Source: Flavobacteriaceae bacterium (GTDB lineage Bacteria; Bacteroidota; Bacteroidia; Flavobacteriales; Flavobacteriaceae). Taken from it: 13,348 nt of DNA. Below, piece after piece: positions 1-7,380 of the stretch (its first letter is position 1; every line of letters begins with the position of its first letter). The stretch is from the NCBI GenBank assembly GCA_013214425.1, contig JABSPN010000037.1:1-13348 (forward strand). The letters run 5' to 3'. A program made the position numbers and the translations under genes. Below the pieces are notes generated by a model. That model saw only the letters and a program-made list of their open reading frames with translations. It did no database searches and had not been told where the DNA came from.

Positions 1-333
1 ACTATGCTCCATGGCATGTGAAAAAGGACCATGACCAATATCATGTAATAAATGGGCAATTAATAAGGCTTGATCGTCTTCTTCGGTAATAGTAACATTT
101 TTAAATCGTAAAACCCTAATGGCTTTTTGCATTAAATGCATACAACCTAAAGCATGATGAAAACGAGTGTGGTGTGCTCCTGGATAAACTAAATACGAAA
201 CCCCCATCTGCGTAATCCTTCTTAAACGCTGAAAATAAGGGTGTTCTATTATATCAAAAATAAGTTCGTTAGGAATTGTAATAAAACCGTATATGGGATC
301 GTTTAAAATCTTAAGTTTGTTATAACTTTTCAA
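1..333 (-). CDS. HD-superfamily phosphohydrolase, N-terminal part (runs off window)
   Basis: This is the first 111 residues of a minus-strand gene whose 3' part lies outside the window. The translation has the opening typical of COG1078-type HD phosphohydrolases (KLKILNDPIYGFI near residue 6). A RFHHALG motif follows at 57-63 and the HD metal-binding signature LLHDIGHGPFSH at 95-106, with His97-Asp98 as the diagnostic pair. Such proteins are metal-dependent phosphohydrolases, usually about 400 residues and cytoplasmic, related to dGTPases; the real substrate here is unknown. No ATG lies in frame before the conserved region, and an in-frame stop sits just upstream. I therefore take the TTG at 331-333 as the start. 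A TATATTTG box about 24 bases upstream on the same strand supports this. The gene is divergent from porX. Family call is firm; start is moderate. Confidence 0.85.
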   Translation of the reverse strand, partial: MKSYNKLKILNDPIYGFITIPNELIFDIIEHPYFQRLRRITQMGVSYLVYPGAHHTRFHHALGCMHLMQKAIRVLRFKNVTITEEDDQALLIAHLLHDIGHGPFSHAMEHS

Positions 334-356
334 AAGTAATTTATAATTTTATCCTA

Positions 357-364
357 CAAATATA
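357..364 (-). promoter_or_regulatory. Bacteroidota -7 promoter box for the HD phosphohydrolase gene
   Basis: The minus strand reads TATATTTG, an exact match to the Bacteroidota -7 consensus TAnnTTTG, 23 bases before the TTG start at 333. No clear -33 TTG was seen at ideal spacing. The box lies inside the 36-base gap between the two divergent genes, so it also abuts the porX start. Confidence 0.45.
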
Positions 365-369
365 ATCAT

Positions 370-1917
370 ATGAATAATATCAAAATTCTCTGGGTTGACG
401 ATGAAATAGATTTATTGAAGCCTCACATTCTTTTTCTAGAAAAAAAGAACTATGAAATCACAACCTGTTTGAGTGGAACTGAAGCACTCGAGGAAATTAA
501 AAACACCAATTTTGATATTGTTTTCCTAGATGAGAATATGCCTGGAATTACTGGTATTGAAACACTTGCTGAAATTAAAGAAATGAACCATAGCCTTCCA
601 GTAGTAATGATTACTAAAAGTGAGGAAGAATATATTATGGAGGAAGCTATCGGTTCTAAAATAGCGGATTATCTTATTAAGCCGGTAAACCCTAATCAAA
701 TATTATTAAGCTTAAAAAAGAATTTAGATCACAACAGACTTGTTTCTGAAAAGACTACTTCAAATTACCAACAAGAATTTAGAAAGATCGCTATGGATCT
801 CTCGATGGTGAATTCTTGGGAAGAATGGAGTGAATTGTACCAAAAGCTGATTTATTGGGAATTAGAATTAGAAAATATTGAAGATTCCAGCATGTTTGAA
901 ATTCTTGAAACTCAAAAAATTGAGGCCAATCATGAGTTTTGCAAATTCATTGACAAGAACTATAACAGTTGGTTTGAAGACGAGAACAATCCAATCATGT
1001 CTCATACACTTTTTAAGGATTTAATCGCTCCTGAAATCTCAAAAGAAAAACCAACTTTATTAGTAGTAGTTGATAATCTTAGATATGATCAGTGGAAAGC
1101 TTTTGAACCAGCTGTAAGTAATTATTATAAAAAGAATAGAGAAACACCTTTTTACAGTATACTGCCTACCGCAACTCAATATGCAAGAAATGCCATATTC
1201 TCTGGGCTTATGCCTTCAGAAATGGAAAAACTACATCCGAATTATTGGAAAAATGACACAGACGAAGGTGGCAAAAACTTATACGAGAATGAATTCCTAC
1301 AAGCGCAATTAAAGCGCTTAGGATTAAATATCAGTAGTAAATATTACAAAGTCAGCAATCTTAATTTCGGAAAAAAACTTGCCGATAATTTCAAGTCAAA
1401 CAAGTCAAATGACCTCACAGTTATTGTTTACAATTTTGTGGACATGATTTCTCATGCTAAAACCGACATGGAAGTTATTAAAGAACTAGCATCAACCGAT
1501 AAAGCCTACCGTTCGTTAACAAAAAGCTGGTTTGAAAATTCTCCACTCTATGATATCATTCAACAAGCAAGTGATTTAGGTTTTAAATTGATCATCACAA
1601 CTGATCATGGAACCATTAACGTGAAAAACCCATCTAAGGTTATAGGGGACAAAAACACGAGTCTTAATCTTAGGTATAAAACCGGCAAAAGCTTAACTTA
1701 CAACGAAAAAGAAGTGTTAGTTGCTAAAAATCCAAAAAGTGTACATTTACCCACTATCAATATGAGTAGCTCTTTTATTTTTGCCAAAAGCGATATGTTT
1801 TTTGCCTATCCAAATAACTACAATCACTACGTGAGCTACTATAAAAACACGTATCAGCATGGAGGCGTTTCATTAGAAGAAATGATAATTCCTTTTGTTG
1901 TTTTAGACCCGAAATAA
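370..1917 (+). CDS. porX: PorX: response regulator with PglZ-type phosphatase/phosphodiesterase domain, type IX secretion regulator
   Basis: The protein has 515 residues, close to the length of Porphyromonas PorX. The receiver domain (about 5-120) has the acidic pair Asp10/Asp11, phospho-acceptor Asp54 (FLDENMPG), Thr82 and Lys104 (LIKP). A helical linker leads to a PglZ/alkaline-phosphatase-fold domain from about 228 to 515. That domain shows metal-site candidates Asp235 (VVVDNLRYDQW), the Thr-rich PTATQYARN motif at 266-274, Asp358 and His362 (VDMISH), Asp412-His413 (TTDHGT) and His497 (QHGG). PorX is known in Bacteroidota as the response regulator paired with the kinase PorY. It controls type IX secretion genes and has phosphodiesterase activity on oligonucleotides. 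All key residues are present, so the protein looks active. No porY is in the window. The stop overlaps the tsaE start by one base (TAATG), which suggests translational coupling. Confidence 0.95.
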   Translation: MNNIKILWVDDEIDLLKPHILFLEKKNYEITTCLSGTEALEEIKNTNFDIVFLDENMPGITGIETLAEIKEMNHSLPVVMITKSEEEYIMEEAIGSKIADYLIKPVNPNQILLSLKKNLDHNRLVSEKTTSNYQQEFRKIAMDLSMVNSWEEWSELYQKLIYWELELENIEDSSMFEILETQKIEANHEFCKFIDKNYNSWFEDENNPIMSHTLFKDLIAPEISKEKPTLLVVVDNLRYDQWKAFEPAVSNYYKKNRETPFYSILPTATQYARNAIFSGLMPSEMEKLHPNYWKNDTDEGGKNLYENEFLQAQLKRLGLNISSKYYKVSNLNFGKKLADNFKSNKSNDLTVIVYNFVDMISHAKTDMEVIKELASTDKAYRSLTKSWFENSPLYDIIQQASDLGFKLIITTDHGTINVKNPSKVIGDKNTSLNLRYKTGKSLTYNEKEVLVAKNPKSVHLPTINMSSSFIFAKSDMFFAYPNNYNHYVSYYKNTYQHGGVSLEEMIIPFVVLDPK

Positions 1918-2321
1918 TGGAGATAACTTATTCGCTAGAAGAAATTGATCTCGTTGCAGAGAAACTGTTAGACTTCAGTCAAACCAAAACACTGTTATTT
2001 TATGGTGAAATGGGTGTTGGCAAAACCACTTTAATAAAAGTTCTCTGCAAAAAGCTTGGTGTTACTGATTCCATCTCAAGTCCTACTTTCTCTTTGGTTA
2101 ATCAATACCTAGGAAAAGAATCAAACGTTTTTCACTTTGATTTTTATAGAATCGAAGACGAAGAAGAGGTATATGACATTGGTTTTGAAGATTATCTTTC
2201 ATCTAATAGCTGGATTTTAATTGAATGGCCTGAAAAAATCCCGAACTTAATCCCTCTCAGCCACAACAAAATCTCTATTTCAAAAAATGATGAACAAAAA
2301 AGAACTATCTTAATTGAATAA
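1917..2321 (+). CDS. tsaE: TsaE, ATPase for tRNA threonylcarbamoyladenosine (t6A) formation
   Basis: TsaE is the small P-loop ATPase that works with TsaB and TsaD to place t6A at position 37 of ANN-decoding tRNAs. The 134-residue product has a Walker A motif GEMGVGKTT at 30-38. It also has the family motif SPTFSLVNQY at 55-64, the HFDFYRI stretch at 73-79, and the acidic ILIEWPE motif at 100-106. Length is normal for the family. Its ATG overlaps the porX stop by one base, and there is no Shine-Dalgarno sequence, so it is probably translated by re-initiation from porX. The dehydrogenase gene follows after 57 bases. Confidence 0.95.
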   Translation: MEITYSLEEIDLVAEKLLDFSQTKTLLFYGEMGVGKTTLIKVLCKKLGVTDSISSPTFSLVNQYLGKESNVFHFDFYRIEDEEEVYDIGFEDYLSSNSWILIEWPEKIPNLIPLSHNKISISKNDEQKRTILIE

Positions 2322-2378
2322 TTTTTTGTTTTTTTTAACAAAATAGCTGAAATTTGAGTGTGTAGACAGAGATAAGTA

Positions 2379-3578
2379 ATGGAGAAACCACTATCGCCTT
2401 TTTCAAAACAACAATTACTTCCACAGGAAGAGATGTTGGAAATAGCCAAGACAAAAGGAAACCTTTTTATTGGTATACCCAAAGAAACTAAATATCAAGA
2501 AAAAAGAGTTTGCTTAACTCCCGATGCTGTTGGAGCCTTGACATCGCATGGACATCGTGTTCTCATTGAGGCCGGAGCTGGTGAAGGAGCTAACTTCCAA
2601 GACAAAGAATATAGCGAGGCGGGCGCTGAAGTGACCAATGACACCAAGAAAGTTTTTTCATGTCCTTTAATCCTGAAGGTCGAACCACCTTCTTTAGATG
2701 AATTGGAGCATATCAATCCACAAACGATTATCATCTCTGCACTACAATTAAAGACTCAAACCAAAAAGTATTTCGAAATACTTGCCTCTAAACACATTAC
2801 TGCTTTAGCTTTCGAATTTATTAAAGATGAATCTGGTTCCTACCCTGCCGTTAGAGCATTTAGTGAAATTGCCGGAACTGCATCGATCTTAATTGCTGCT
2901 GAATTACTTAATAATATTGATGGTGGTAACGGATTAATGCTTGGTAATATTAGCGGTGTACAACCTGTTGAAGTGGTTGTTTTAGGAGCTGGGACTGTTA
3001 GTGAATTCGCAGTAAGATCTGCCCTAGGCCTAGGAGCTAACGTTAGAATTTTCGATAATTCAATTTCAAAACTACGCTCCTTACAAACTAATTTAGGAAG
3101 ACCTCTTTCTACCTCCACGATTCAGCCTAAAATTTTACTCAAAGCTTTAAAGCGTTGTGATGTAGTTATTGGATCAGTAAGAGGGGAAAACAGAGCGCCT
3201 ATTATTGTTTCCGAAGAGATGATCAAAGAAATGAAAGATGGTGCTGTAGCAATTGATGTTAGTATCGATATGGGAGGATGTTTTGAAACCTCAGAAATTA
3301 CCACTCATGACCATCCTACTTTTGAAAAACATGGAGTCATACACTACTGTGTACCTAATATCCCTTCGAGATACTCTAGAACAGCTTCAATTTCTATAAG
3401 TAATATCTTTACACCGTATTTAGTCAAAATCGCTGAAGAAGGAGGTATTGAAACTGCTCTGAGATTTGATAGAGGACTTAAAAACGGACTTTATTTTTAT
3501 CATGGAGTGCTAACCAGTAAATCTGTAGCCAAGTGGTTTGACTTACCTTATAATGATGTAAACTTATTAATATTTTAA
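2379..3578 (+). CDS. Alanine dehydrogenase/PNT-family NAD-dependent dehydrogenase, atypical active site
   Basis: The 399-residue protein has the full alanine dehydrogenase/transhydrogenase alpha fold. An N-terminal catalytic domain begins at about 30 (IGIPKETKYQEKRVCLTP, with substrate-binding-type Arg43). A Rossmann domain follows with VVVLGAGTVSE at 199-209 and acidic Asp226, which favours NAD over NADP. The VDxxIDxGGCFE-type motif has Asp297, and TTHDHPTF follows. From memory of characterised alanine dehydrogenases, the second Lys of the KVKEP motif is not conserved here (KVEPP, 100-104). The catalytic His of FLHLA is Gln123 (ALQLK), and the third Gly of GxGxxG is Ser208. A 29-residue N-terminal extension is also present. 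Flavobacterial homologues are usually named alanine dehydrogenase. The fold is certain, the alanine dehydrogenase reaction is not. It lies in the porX-tsaE run, 7 bases before a small membrane protein gene. Confidence 0.85.
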   Translation: MEKPLSPFSKQQLLPQEEMLEIAKTKGNLFIGIPKETKYQEKRVCLTPDAVGALTSHGHRVLIEAGAGEGANFQDKEYSEAGAEVTNDTKKVFSCPLILKVEPPSLDELEHINPQTIIISALQLKTQTKKYFEILASKHITALAFEFIKDESGSYPAVRAFSEIAGTASILIAAELLNNIDGGNGLMLGNISGVQPVEVVVLGAGTVSEFAVRSALGLGANVRIFDNSISKLRSLQTNLGRPLSTSTIQPKILLKALKRCDVVIGSVRGENRAPIIVSEEMIKEMKDGAVAIDVSIDMGGCFETSEITTHDHPTFEKHGVIHYCVPNIPSRYSRTASISISNIFTPYLVKIAEEGGIETALRFDRGLKNGLYFYHGVLTSKSVAKWFDLPYNDVNLLIF

Positions 3579-3585
3579 TTTTCTA

Positions 3586-3942
3586 ATGGCTAAACGAATC
3601 ATCTATTTTAGTATCGGACTTGCTTTCGGAATTGTATTCTTAGTATTCTTTTTTAAAGGCAAAGGAACTGAGTTTTGCTATTTACCCAATTGTAGAGTTC
3701 TGAAAGATATCAGAAAGAAAGAACTGACTGTAGACGAAAAAGCACTTTCTGAAGTTAAGCTATCGGCGTCAGAGCTTGATGCGTTACTTGATGAAGCCAA
3801 AAATGATGGTGACATCAATTTTTCCATGAGTGATACTGAATCAAGTCCGTGTAAAACTTACGTAATCACAACCGAAAAGCATTTTGTTACCATAAAAAAT
3901 TGCAAGAAAACTGCTGTAGTAGAAAAAATAATAGCACGATAA
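3586..3942 (+). CDS. Small single-pass membrane protein, flavobacterial conserved family (DUF4258-like)
   Basis: This is a 118-residue protein. A basic start (MAKR) is followed by one hydrophobic segment at about 5-23, then a hydrophilic domain. The positive N-terminus predicts N-in topology, with the domain in the periplasm. Four cysteines (31, 36, 89, 106) lie in that domain; the pair in the FCYLPNCRVLKDIR stretch could form a disulphide. I recall similar short proteins, annotated DUF4258, directly behind this dehydrogenase gene in other flavobacteria, but I cannot confirm the assignment here. The start is 7 bases after the dehydrogenase stop, so the two are probably cotranscribed. A strong hairpin terminator begins at its stop codon. 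Function unknown. Confidence 0.75.
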   Translation: MAKRIIYFSIGLAFGIVFLVFFFKGKGTEFCYLPNCRVLKDIRKKELTVDEKALSEVKLSASELDALLDEAKNDGDINFSMSDTESSPCKTYVITTEKHFVTIKNCKKTAVVEKIIAR

Positions 3943-3968
3943 AAAGCTGTGATCACTCACAGCTTTTT
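3941..3968. terminator. Symmetric intrinsic terminator between convergent genes
   Basis: A perfect 12-base-pair inverted repeat, AAAAAGCTGTGA / TCACAGCTTTTT, encloses a 4-base loop. The run of A on one side and T on the other makes it work in both directions. It closes the porX-tsaE-dehydrogenase-membrane protein run on the plus strand and the lipoprotein gene on the minus strand. Confidence 0.85.
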
Positions 3969-3990
3969 ATTTTATTATCTTTTCATAACA

Positions 3991-4725
3991 TTAGTCGCAG
4001 TTCTCTTGGAGCGTCATCGATCCGTAGAAACCATTTTTGCCAGTTATAACGTACTCATCCCAATAATTACTTGAAATATTGTCCAACAATACGTTTGGAT
4101 AATCGGTCATTGAAATGTGCCCTGAAGCATCTGCTCCACCTAATTGCATACTTTCAGTCATATCAATAACTAATTTTGTTAAGCCCCAACCATCGGTCCC
4201 TTGTAGCTTAACTAAAGAACCATTTGGAACCAATCTAATCCAACACGGCGGATAGTTAGTTGTAACTTCTAATAGAAAATAATCTGTTTTCCCCTCTTTA
4301 AAATCGTTTTTGTTTGGGTTATCTAAACGCTTAGTATACTGAAAGTTACCTCGATTTGTATAAAATTTAACTTTCGAATAAACTGGAGCATCTGTACCAT
4401 AATTATTGGTACTACTTGTCTTTGTTGTGATTCGATATCTAAATTTATTGACCCATGCTTCTTGAGGTTGACTTGCCAGGTAATCTGCTGTAGCTCTTTC
4501 AAAAGTCGCTAAAGCATCTTCCTCACTTATATTCTCATCAAAACTCATGTGAAGTGCAATTTCGACGTCTTCAGATTCGACGATTTCTCCTTCTTTATCA
4601 CTATTACCAGTGTTACTAATAAACTGTTCTGCATCACTTTGAAGGTTCGCTTCTACGAGCTCTTCTTTATCACATGAGATGATTGCTAAAGTTAATAATA
4701 AGACTAAAAAATTTACTTTTTTCAT
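3991..4725 (-). CDS. Surface lipoprotein with a PLAT/LH2-like domain
   Basis: The 244-residue protein starts with a lipoprotein signal peptide (MKKVNFLVLLLTLAIISC) with the lipidated Cys at 18. The next residues are DKEE, which match the K-(D/E)2 type of surface-export signal described for flavobacterial lipoproteins, so the mature protein may be displayed outside the cell. Residues 19-90 are acidic and probably flexible. From about 95 to 210 the pattern resembles a PLAT/LH2 beta-sandwich. It runs FRYRITTKT, then GTDAPVYSKVKFY (110-122), then NDFKEGKTDYFLLEV (140-154), and ends in WGLTKLVIDM. In known PLAT domains these correspond to GTDAnV, the NxFxxGxTDxF strand and the WxLxxV strand. PLAT domains usually bind lipids or proteins. 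I see no enzyme motif. The gene stands alone, between two terminators. The PLAT call is by eye. Confidence 0.7.
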   Translation of the reverse strand: MKKVNFLVLLLTLAIISCDKEELVEANLQSDAEQFISNTGNSDKEGEIVESEDVEIALHMSFDENISEEDALATFERATADYLASQPQEAWVNKFRYRITTKTSSTNNYGTDAPVYSKVKFYTNRGNFQYTKRLDNPNKNDFKEGKTDYFLLEVTTNYPPCWIRLVPNGSLVKLQGTDGWGLTKLVIDMTESMQLGGADASGHISMTDYPNVLLDNISSNYWDEYVITGKNGFYGSMTLQENCD

Positions 4726-4812
4726 TGTTGTTGTTTTCGTTTGATTTAATAAATATTGATTGAGATAGGAGTTAATTATCTAGAATTTTAATCCCATGTC
4801 TTAATTCTGGTA

Positions 4813-4820
4813 CAAACATA
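4813..4820 (-). promoter_or_regulatory. Putative -7 promoter box of the PLAT lipoprotein gene
   Basis: The minus strand reads TATGTTTG, an exact TAnnTTTG match about 88 bases before the ATG at 4725. A minus-strand TTG at 4836-4838 gives a 15-base spacer, a little short of the usual -33 spacing. If used, it leaves a long 5' leader of about 80 bases. Confidence 0.35.
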
Positions 4821-5017
4821 GAACTGAAAGCTAAACAAGAGGTTTAGAACTAATAATTGGACGGTTTGAATTGATGATTGAATATTTTAAATTCGTTTAA
4901 GGACAAACCTTACCCGTATTGATTTTCCGTAGTAATTAAAAACAGTAAGCAAAGTTGGTTCTTTTAATGTAAAGTAGTAGTAGTTTTACCTCTAAACACA
5001 AACAGAAAACCATAAAA

Positions 5018-5041
5018 AAAGCACACTTAAAAGTATGCTTT
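5018..5041 (-). terminator. Intrinsic terminator of the proline dehydrogenase gene
   Basis: Read on the minus strand, an 11-base-pair stem (AAAGCATACTT / AAGTGTGCTTT, one mismatch) with a 2-base centre is followed by a T run. It lies 22 bases after the proline dehydrogenase stop codon. Confidence 0.65.
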
Positions 5042-5062
5042 GAATTCATTTTTTGATATCGT

Positions 5063-6226
5063 TTAAATTTTCCTCCTCTTTCTTTCTTGTTTGATCAAAT
5101 CTAACTCTCTACTCGTTTGTCCTGCAACTGAGGTATTTTCTTCTGCCCTTCTAATCAAATAAGGCATCACATCTCTAACAGGTCCAAAAGGCAAGTACTT
5201 CGCTACATTATATCCATTAGCAGATAAATTATAACTTATATGATCACTCATTCCGTATAATTGACCAAACCAAATATTCGAGTTATTTCTCAAAATATCT
5301 TTAGATTCCATTATTTGGATAATTAATGCTGAACTCTCTTCATTATGTGTTCCCGCAAAAAGAGAAAACTTGTCCAGGTTATCCAGCATATAGCGAACTC
5401 CAGCATCGAAATTTTCATCTGTAGCTTGTTTGGATTCACATATAGGAGATTTATAACCTTTTTCTTCAGCTCTAAAGTTTTCTTTTTCCATATAAGCACC
5501 TCTTACCAGCTTAAGTCCAACATAGAAATTCCCTTCTATTGCTTTTTGATGTAATACTTTTAGATAATCCATTCTATCCCATCTGTATAATTGAAGCGTA
5601 TTAAACACAATAGCCTTTTCGGTATTATACTTTTTCATCATATCTTCTATTAATGCATCTGCAGCATCTTGCATCCAACTTTCTTCTCCATCAATCAATA
5701 AACGCACATCCATTTCCTTGGCTTTAGCACAAACTTTATCAAAACGTGCTACAACTCGACCCCATTCTTCTTGCTCCTTAGCAGTAAGTTCTTTACCCTC
5801 TCCTAACTTCTCATACAAATAAAACCTTCCAAAACCTGTTGGTTTAAATACTGCAAACGGAATCGCCTGTCTTTCTTTAACAAAATCAAATAACTTAATT
5901 GTTTTCTCTAAAGCCGCATCAAACTGTTCTTCTGCTTCTTTACCTTCTACTGAATAATCTAAAACACTACACACACCTTTAGAAAACATTTTATTTACCA
6001 CTGGCATACAATCTTCTTCGGTAACACCTCCACAAAAATGATCAAACACCGTAGACCTTATGAGCCCGTCAACTGGCAAATGTGCTTTTATGGCAAAATT
6101 AGTCACAGCGGTACCAATACGAACTAAAGGCTCATTGGCAATCATTTTAAACAAGAAATATGCTCTTTCTAATTCAGAATCTGTTTTAAGAGCAAAGGCT
6201 TTTTCGGTATCGTCAAATAATCTCAT
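5063..6226 (-). CDS. Monofunctional proline dehydrogenase (FAD-dependent)
   Basis: The enzyme oxidises L-proline to delta-1-pyrroline-5-carboxylate with FAD, the first step of proline catabolism. It usually acts at the inner face of the membrane, feeding electrons to quinone. With an ATG start at 6226 the product has 387 residues. Family landmarks are the GLKLVRGAYMEKE barrel strand (about 237-249, with FAD-contacting Arg242), LFAGTHNE, IWFGQLYGMSDHISY, and a C-terminal YLIRRAEEN where Arg359/Arg360 would bind the proline carboxylate. A TTG ten codons upstream (6256) is in frame, but it falls inside a perfect -7 promoter box, so the ATG is preferred. No aldehyde dehydrogenase (P5C dehydrogenase) domain is fused, and none lies nearby, so the second step must be encoded elsewhere. 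Confidence 0.93.
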   Translation of the reverse strand: MRLFDDTEKAFALKTDSELERAYFLFKMIANEPLVRIGTAVTNFAIKAHLPVDGLIRSTVFDHFCGGVTEEDCMPVVNKMFSKGVCSVLDYSVEGKEAEEQFDAALEKTIKLFDFVKERQAIPFAVFKPTGFGRFYLYEKLGEGKELTAKEQEEWGRVVARFDKVCAKAKEMDVRLLIDGEESWMQDAADALIEDMMKKYNTEKAIVFNTLQLYRWDRMDYLKVLHQKAIEGNFYVGLKLVRGAYMEKENFRAEEKGYKSPICESKQATDENFDAGVRYMLDNLDKFSLFAGTHNEESSALIIQIMESKDILRNNSNIWFGQLYGMSDHISYNLSANGYNVAKYLPFGPVRDVMPYLIRRAEENTSVAGQTSRELDLIKQERKRRKI

Positions 6227-6253
6227 TATTACTAAATCACAAATTTTGGTTAA

Positions 6254-6261
6254 CAAATATA
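6254..6261 (-). promoter_or_regulatory. -7 promoter box of the proline dehydrogenase gene
   Basis: The minus strand reads TATATTTG, an exact TAnnTTTG match 27 bases before the ATG at 6226. It decides the start codon, because the alternative TTG at 6254-6256 would be within the promoter and upstream of any transcript it makes. No good -33 TTG is visible. Confidence 0.5.
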
Positions 6262-6284
6262 GTCTTTGAACTTAAATTTTTGAC

Positions 6285-6292
6285 TTAATTTG
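6285..6292 (+). promoter_or_regulatory. Weak -7 box candidate for aroB
   Basis: TTAATTTG differs from TAnnTTTG at one base and lies 17 bases before the aroB ATG. A TTG at 6266-6268 gives a 16-base spacer, just under the usual range. Offered as a candidate only. Confidence 0.25.
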
Positions 6293-6309
6293 CATCAAAT
6301 TTCAATCGA

Positions 6310-7380
6310 ATGCAGTCAATAAAATCTGGAAGCTCAACTGTTTACTTTAACACTGAATGTTATTCAGCGTTAAACCAACAAATTGCAACTAACAATTACT
6401 CGAATATCTTCATTCTTGTAGACAGCAACACACATGAATTTTGCATTCCTTATTTTATGGGTACGCTTGAAACTGATTTACAAACTGAAATCATAGAGAT
6501 TCAAGCAGGTGAAATTCATAAAACAATCGAAACCTGTTCAGGTGTATGGAATGTAATGTCTGAACTAAACGGTGATCGAAAATCAATACTAATCAACCTG
6601 GGGGGTGGGGTTATTACTGATTTAGGTGGATTTGTAGCTTCTTGTTTTAAGCGAGGTATTGATTTTGTCAACATTCCTACCACCCTATTAGCTATGGTTG
6701 ACGCATCTGTAGGAGGTAAAAACGGTGTAGACCTTGGGAGTTTAAAAAATCAAATTGGTGTGATTAACCTTCCTGAATTAGTCTTAATTGACACAACATA
6801 TTTAGACACCCTTCCTGCTGAGCAAATGCGATCTGGTCTTGCTGAAATGTTGAAACATGGGCTAATTCAAGATAAAGCCTATTGGGACAAAATGAAAGAT
6901 TTATCTTCCTTAACTCTGGAGGATTTAGATCAACTTATCTACGAATCTGTCTTAATCAAAAATAAAGTTGTACTGGAAGACCCTACAGAAAAAGGAATGA
7001 GAAAGACCTTAAATTTCGGACATACATTAGGTCATGCTATAGAATCTTATTTTCTAGAGAATACGGAAAAACAAGACCTTCTTCATGGTGAAGCGGTTGC
7101 TATTGGGATGATTCTAGCCTGTTATATATCGAACAACCTGACAGATTTCCCAAGTGAAGCCCTACAAGAAGTTTCGGAGGTCATCATTAAAAACTTTAAT
7201 AAAAAAAACATACTAGATACTGATTATTCGCATATTATCGAATTAATGAAATACGATAAAAAGAATACTCATGGTAAAATCAATTTCGTGCTCCTTAGTA
7301 AGATTGGGTCTACCGTAATTGATCAATCAGTACCTAATGAGCTTATCATAAAGGCTTTTGATTACTACAACAGCTTATAA
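6310..7380 (+). CDS. aroB: 3-dehydroquinate synthase (shikimate pathway)
   Basis: AroB converts DAHP to 3-dehydroquinate using NAD and a metal ion, the second step of the shikimate pathway, in the cytoplasm. The 356-residue product is of normal length. NAD-binding NLGGGVITDLGGF has its glycines at 98-100, and DASVGGKNGVD follows at 131-141. The metal ligands are Glu179 (LAEMLKHG), His242 (NFGHTLGHAIES) and His259 (LHGEAVAIG), at the spacing of the E. coli ligands 184, 247 and 264. All active-site elements are intact. It starts 83 bases from the divergent proline dehydrogenase ATG, and no other shikimate gene is nearby. Its last codons overlap the end of the convergent DinB-family gene by six bases. 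Confidence 0.97.
   Translation: MQSIKSGSSTVYFNTECYSALNQQIATNNYSNIFILVDSNTHEFCIPYFMGTLETDLQTEIIEIQAGEIHKTIETCSGVWNVMSELNGDRKSILINLGGGVITDLGGFVASCFKRGIDFVNIPTTLLAMVDASVGGKNGVDLGSLKNQIGVINLPELVLIDTTYLDTLPAEQMRSGLAEMLKHGLIQDKAYWDKMKDLSSLTLEDLDQLIYESVLIKNKVVLEDPTEKGMRKTLNFGHTLGHAIESYFLENTEKQDLLHGEAVAIGMILACYISNNLTDFPSEALQEVSEVIIKNFNKKNILDTDYSHIIELMKYDKKNTHGKINFVLLSKIGSTVIDQSVPNELIIKAFDYYNSL

Larger units (their letters stand above)
4726..5062. other. Intergenic stretch between PLAT lipoprotein and proline dehydrogenase genes
   Basis: This 337-base AT-rich stretch holds no credible coding frame. Both flanking genes are on the minus strand. It contains the putative -7 box of the lipoprotein gene (4813-4820) and the terminator of the proline dehydrogenase gene (5018-5041). 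I see nothing clear in 4842-5010. Confidence 0.6.

Noticed and set aside
2324..2343. Hairpin TTTTGTT / AACAAAA between tsaE and the dehydrogenase gene
   Set aside because: It has seven base pairs with only one G-C pair in a T-rich stretch, so it is too weak to call a terminator or to split the gene run.
2192..3304. Four minus-strand open frames (2192-2482, 2495-2734, 2840-3118, 3122-3304)
   Set aside because: They are antisense shadows of tsaE and the dehydrogenase gene, both of which have strong family motifs on the plus strand.
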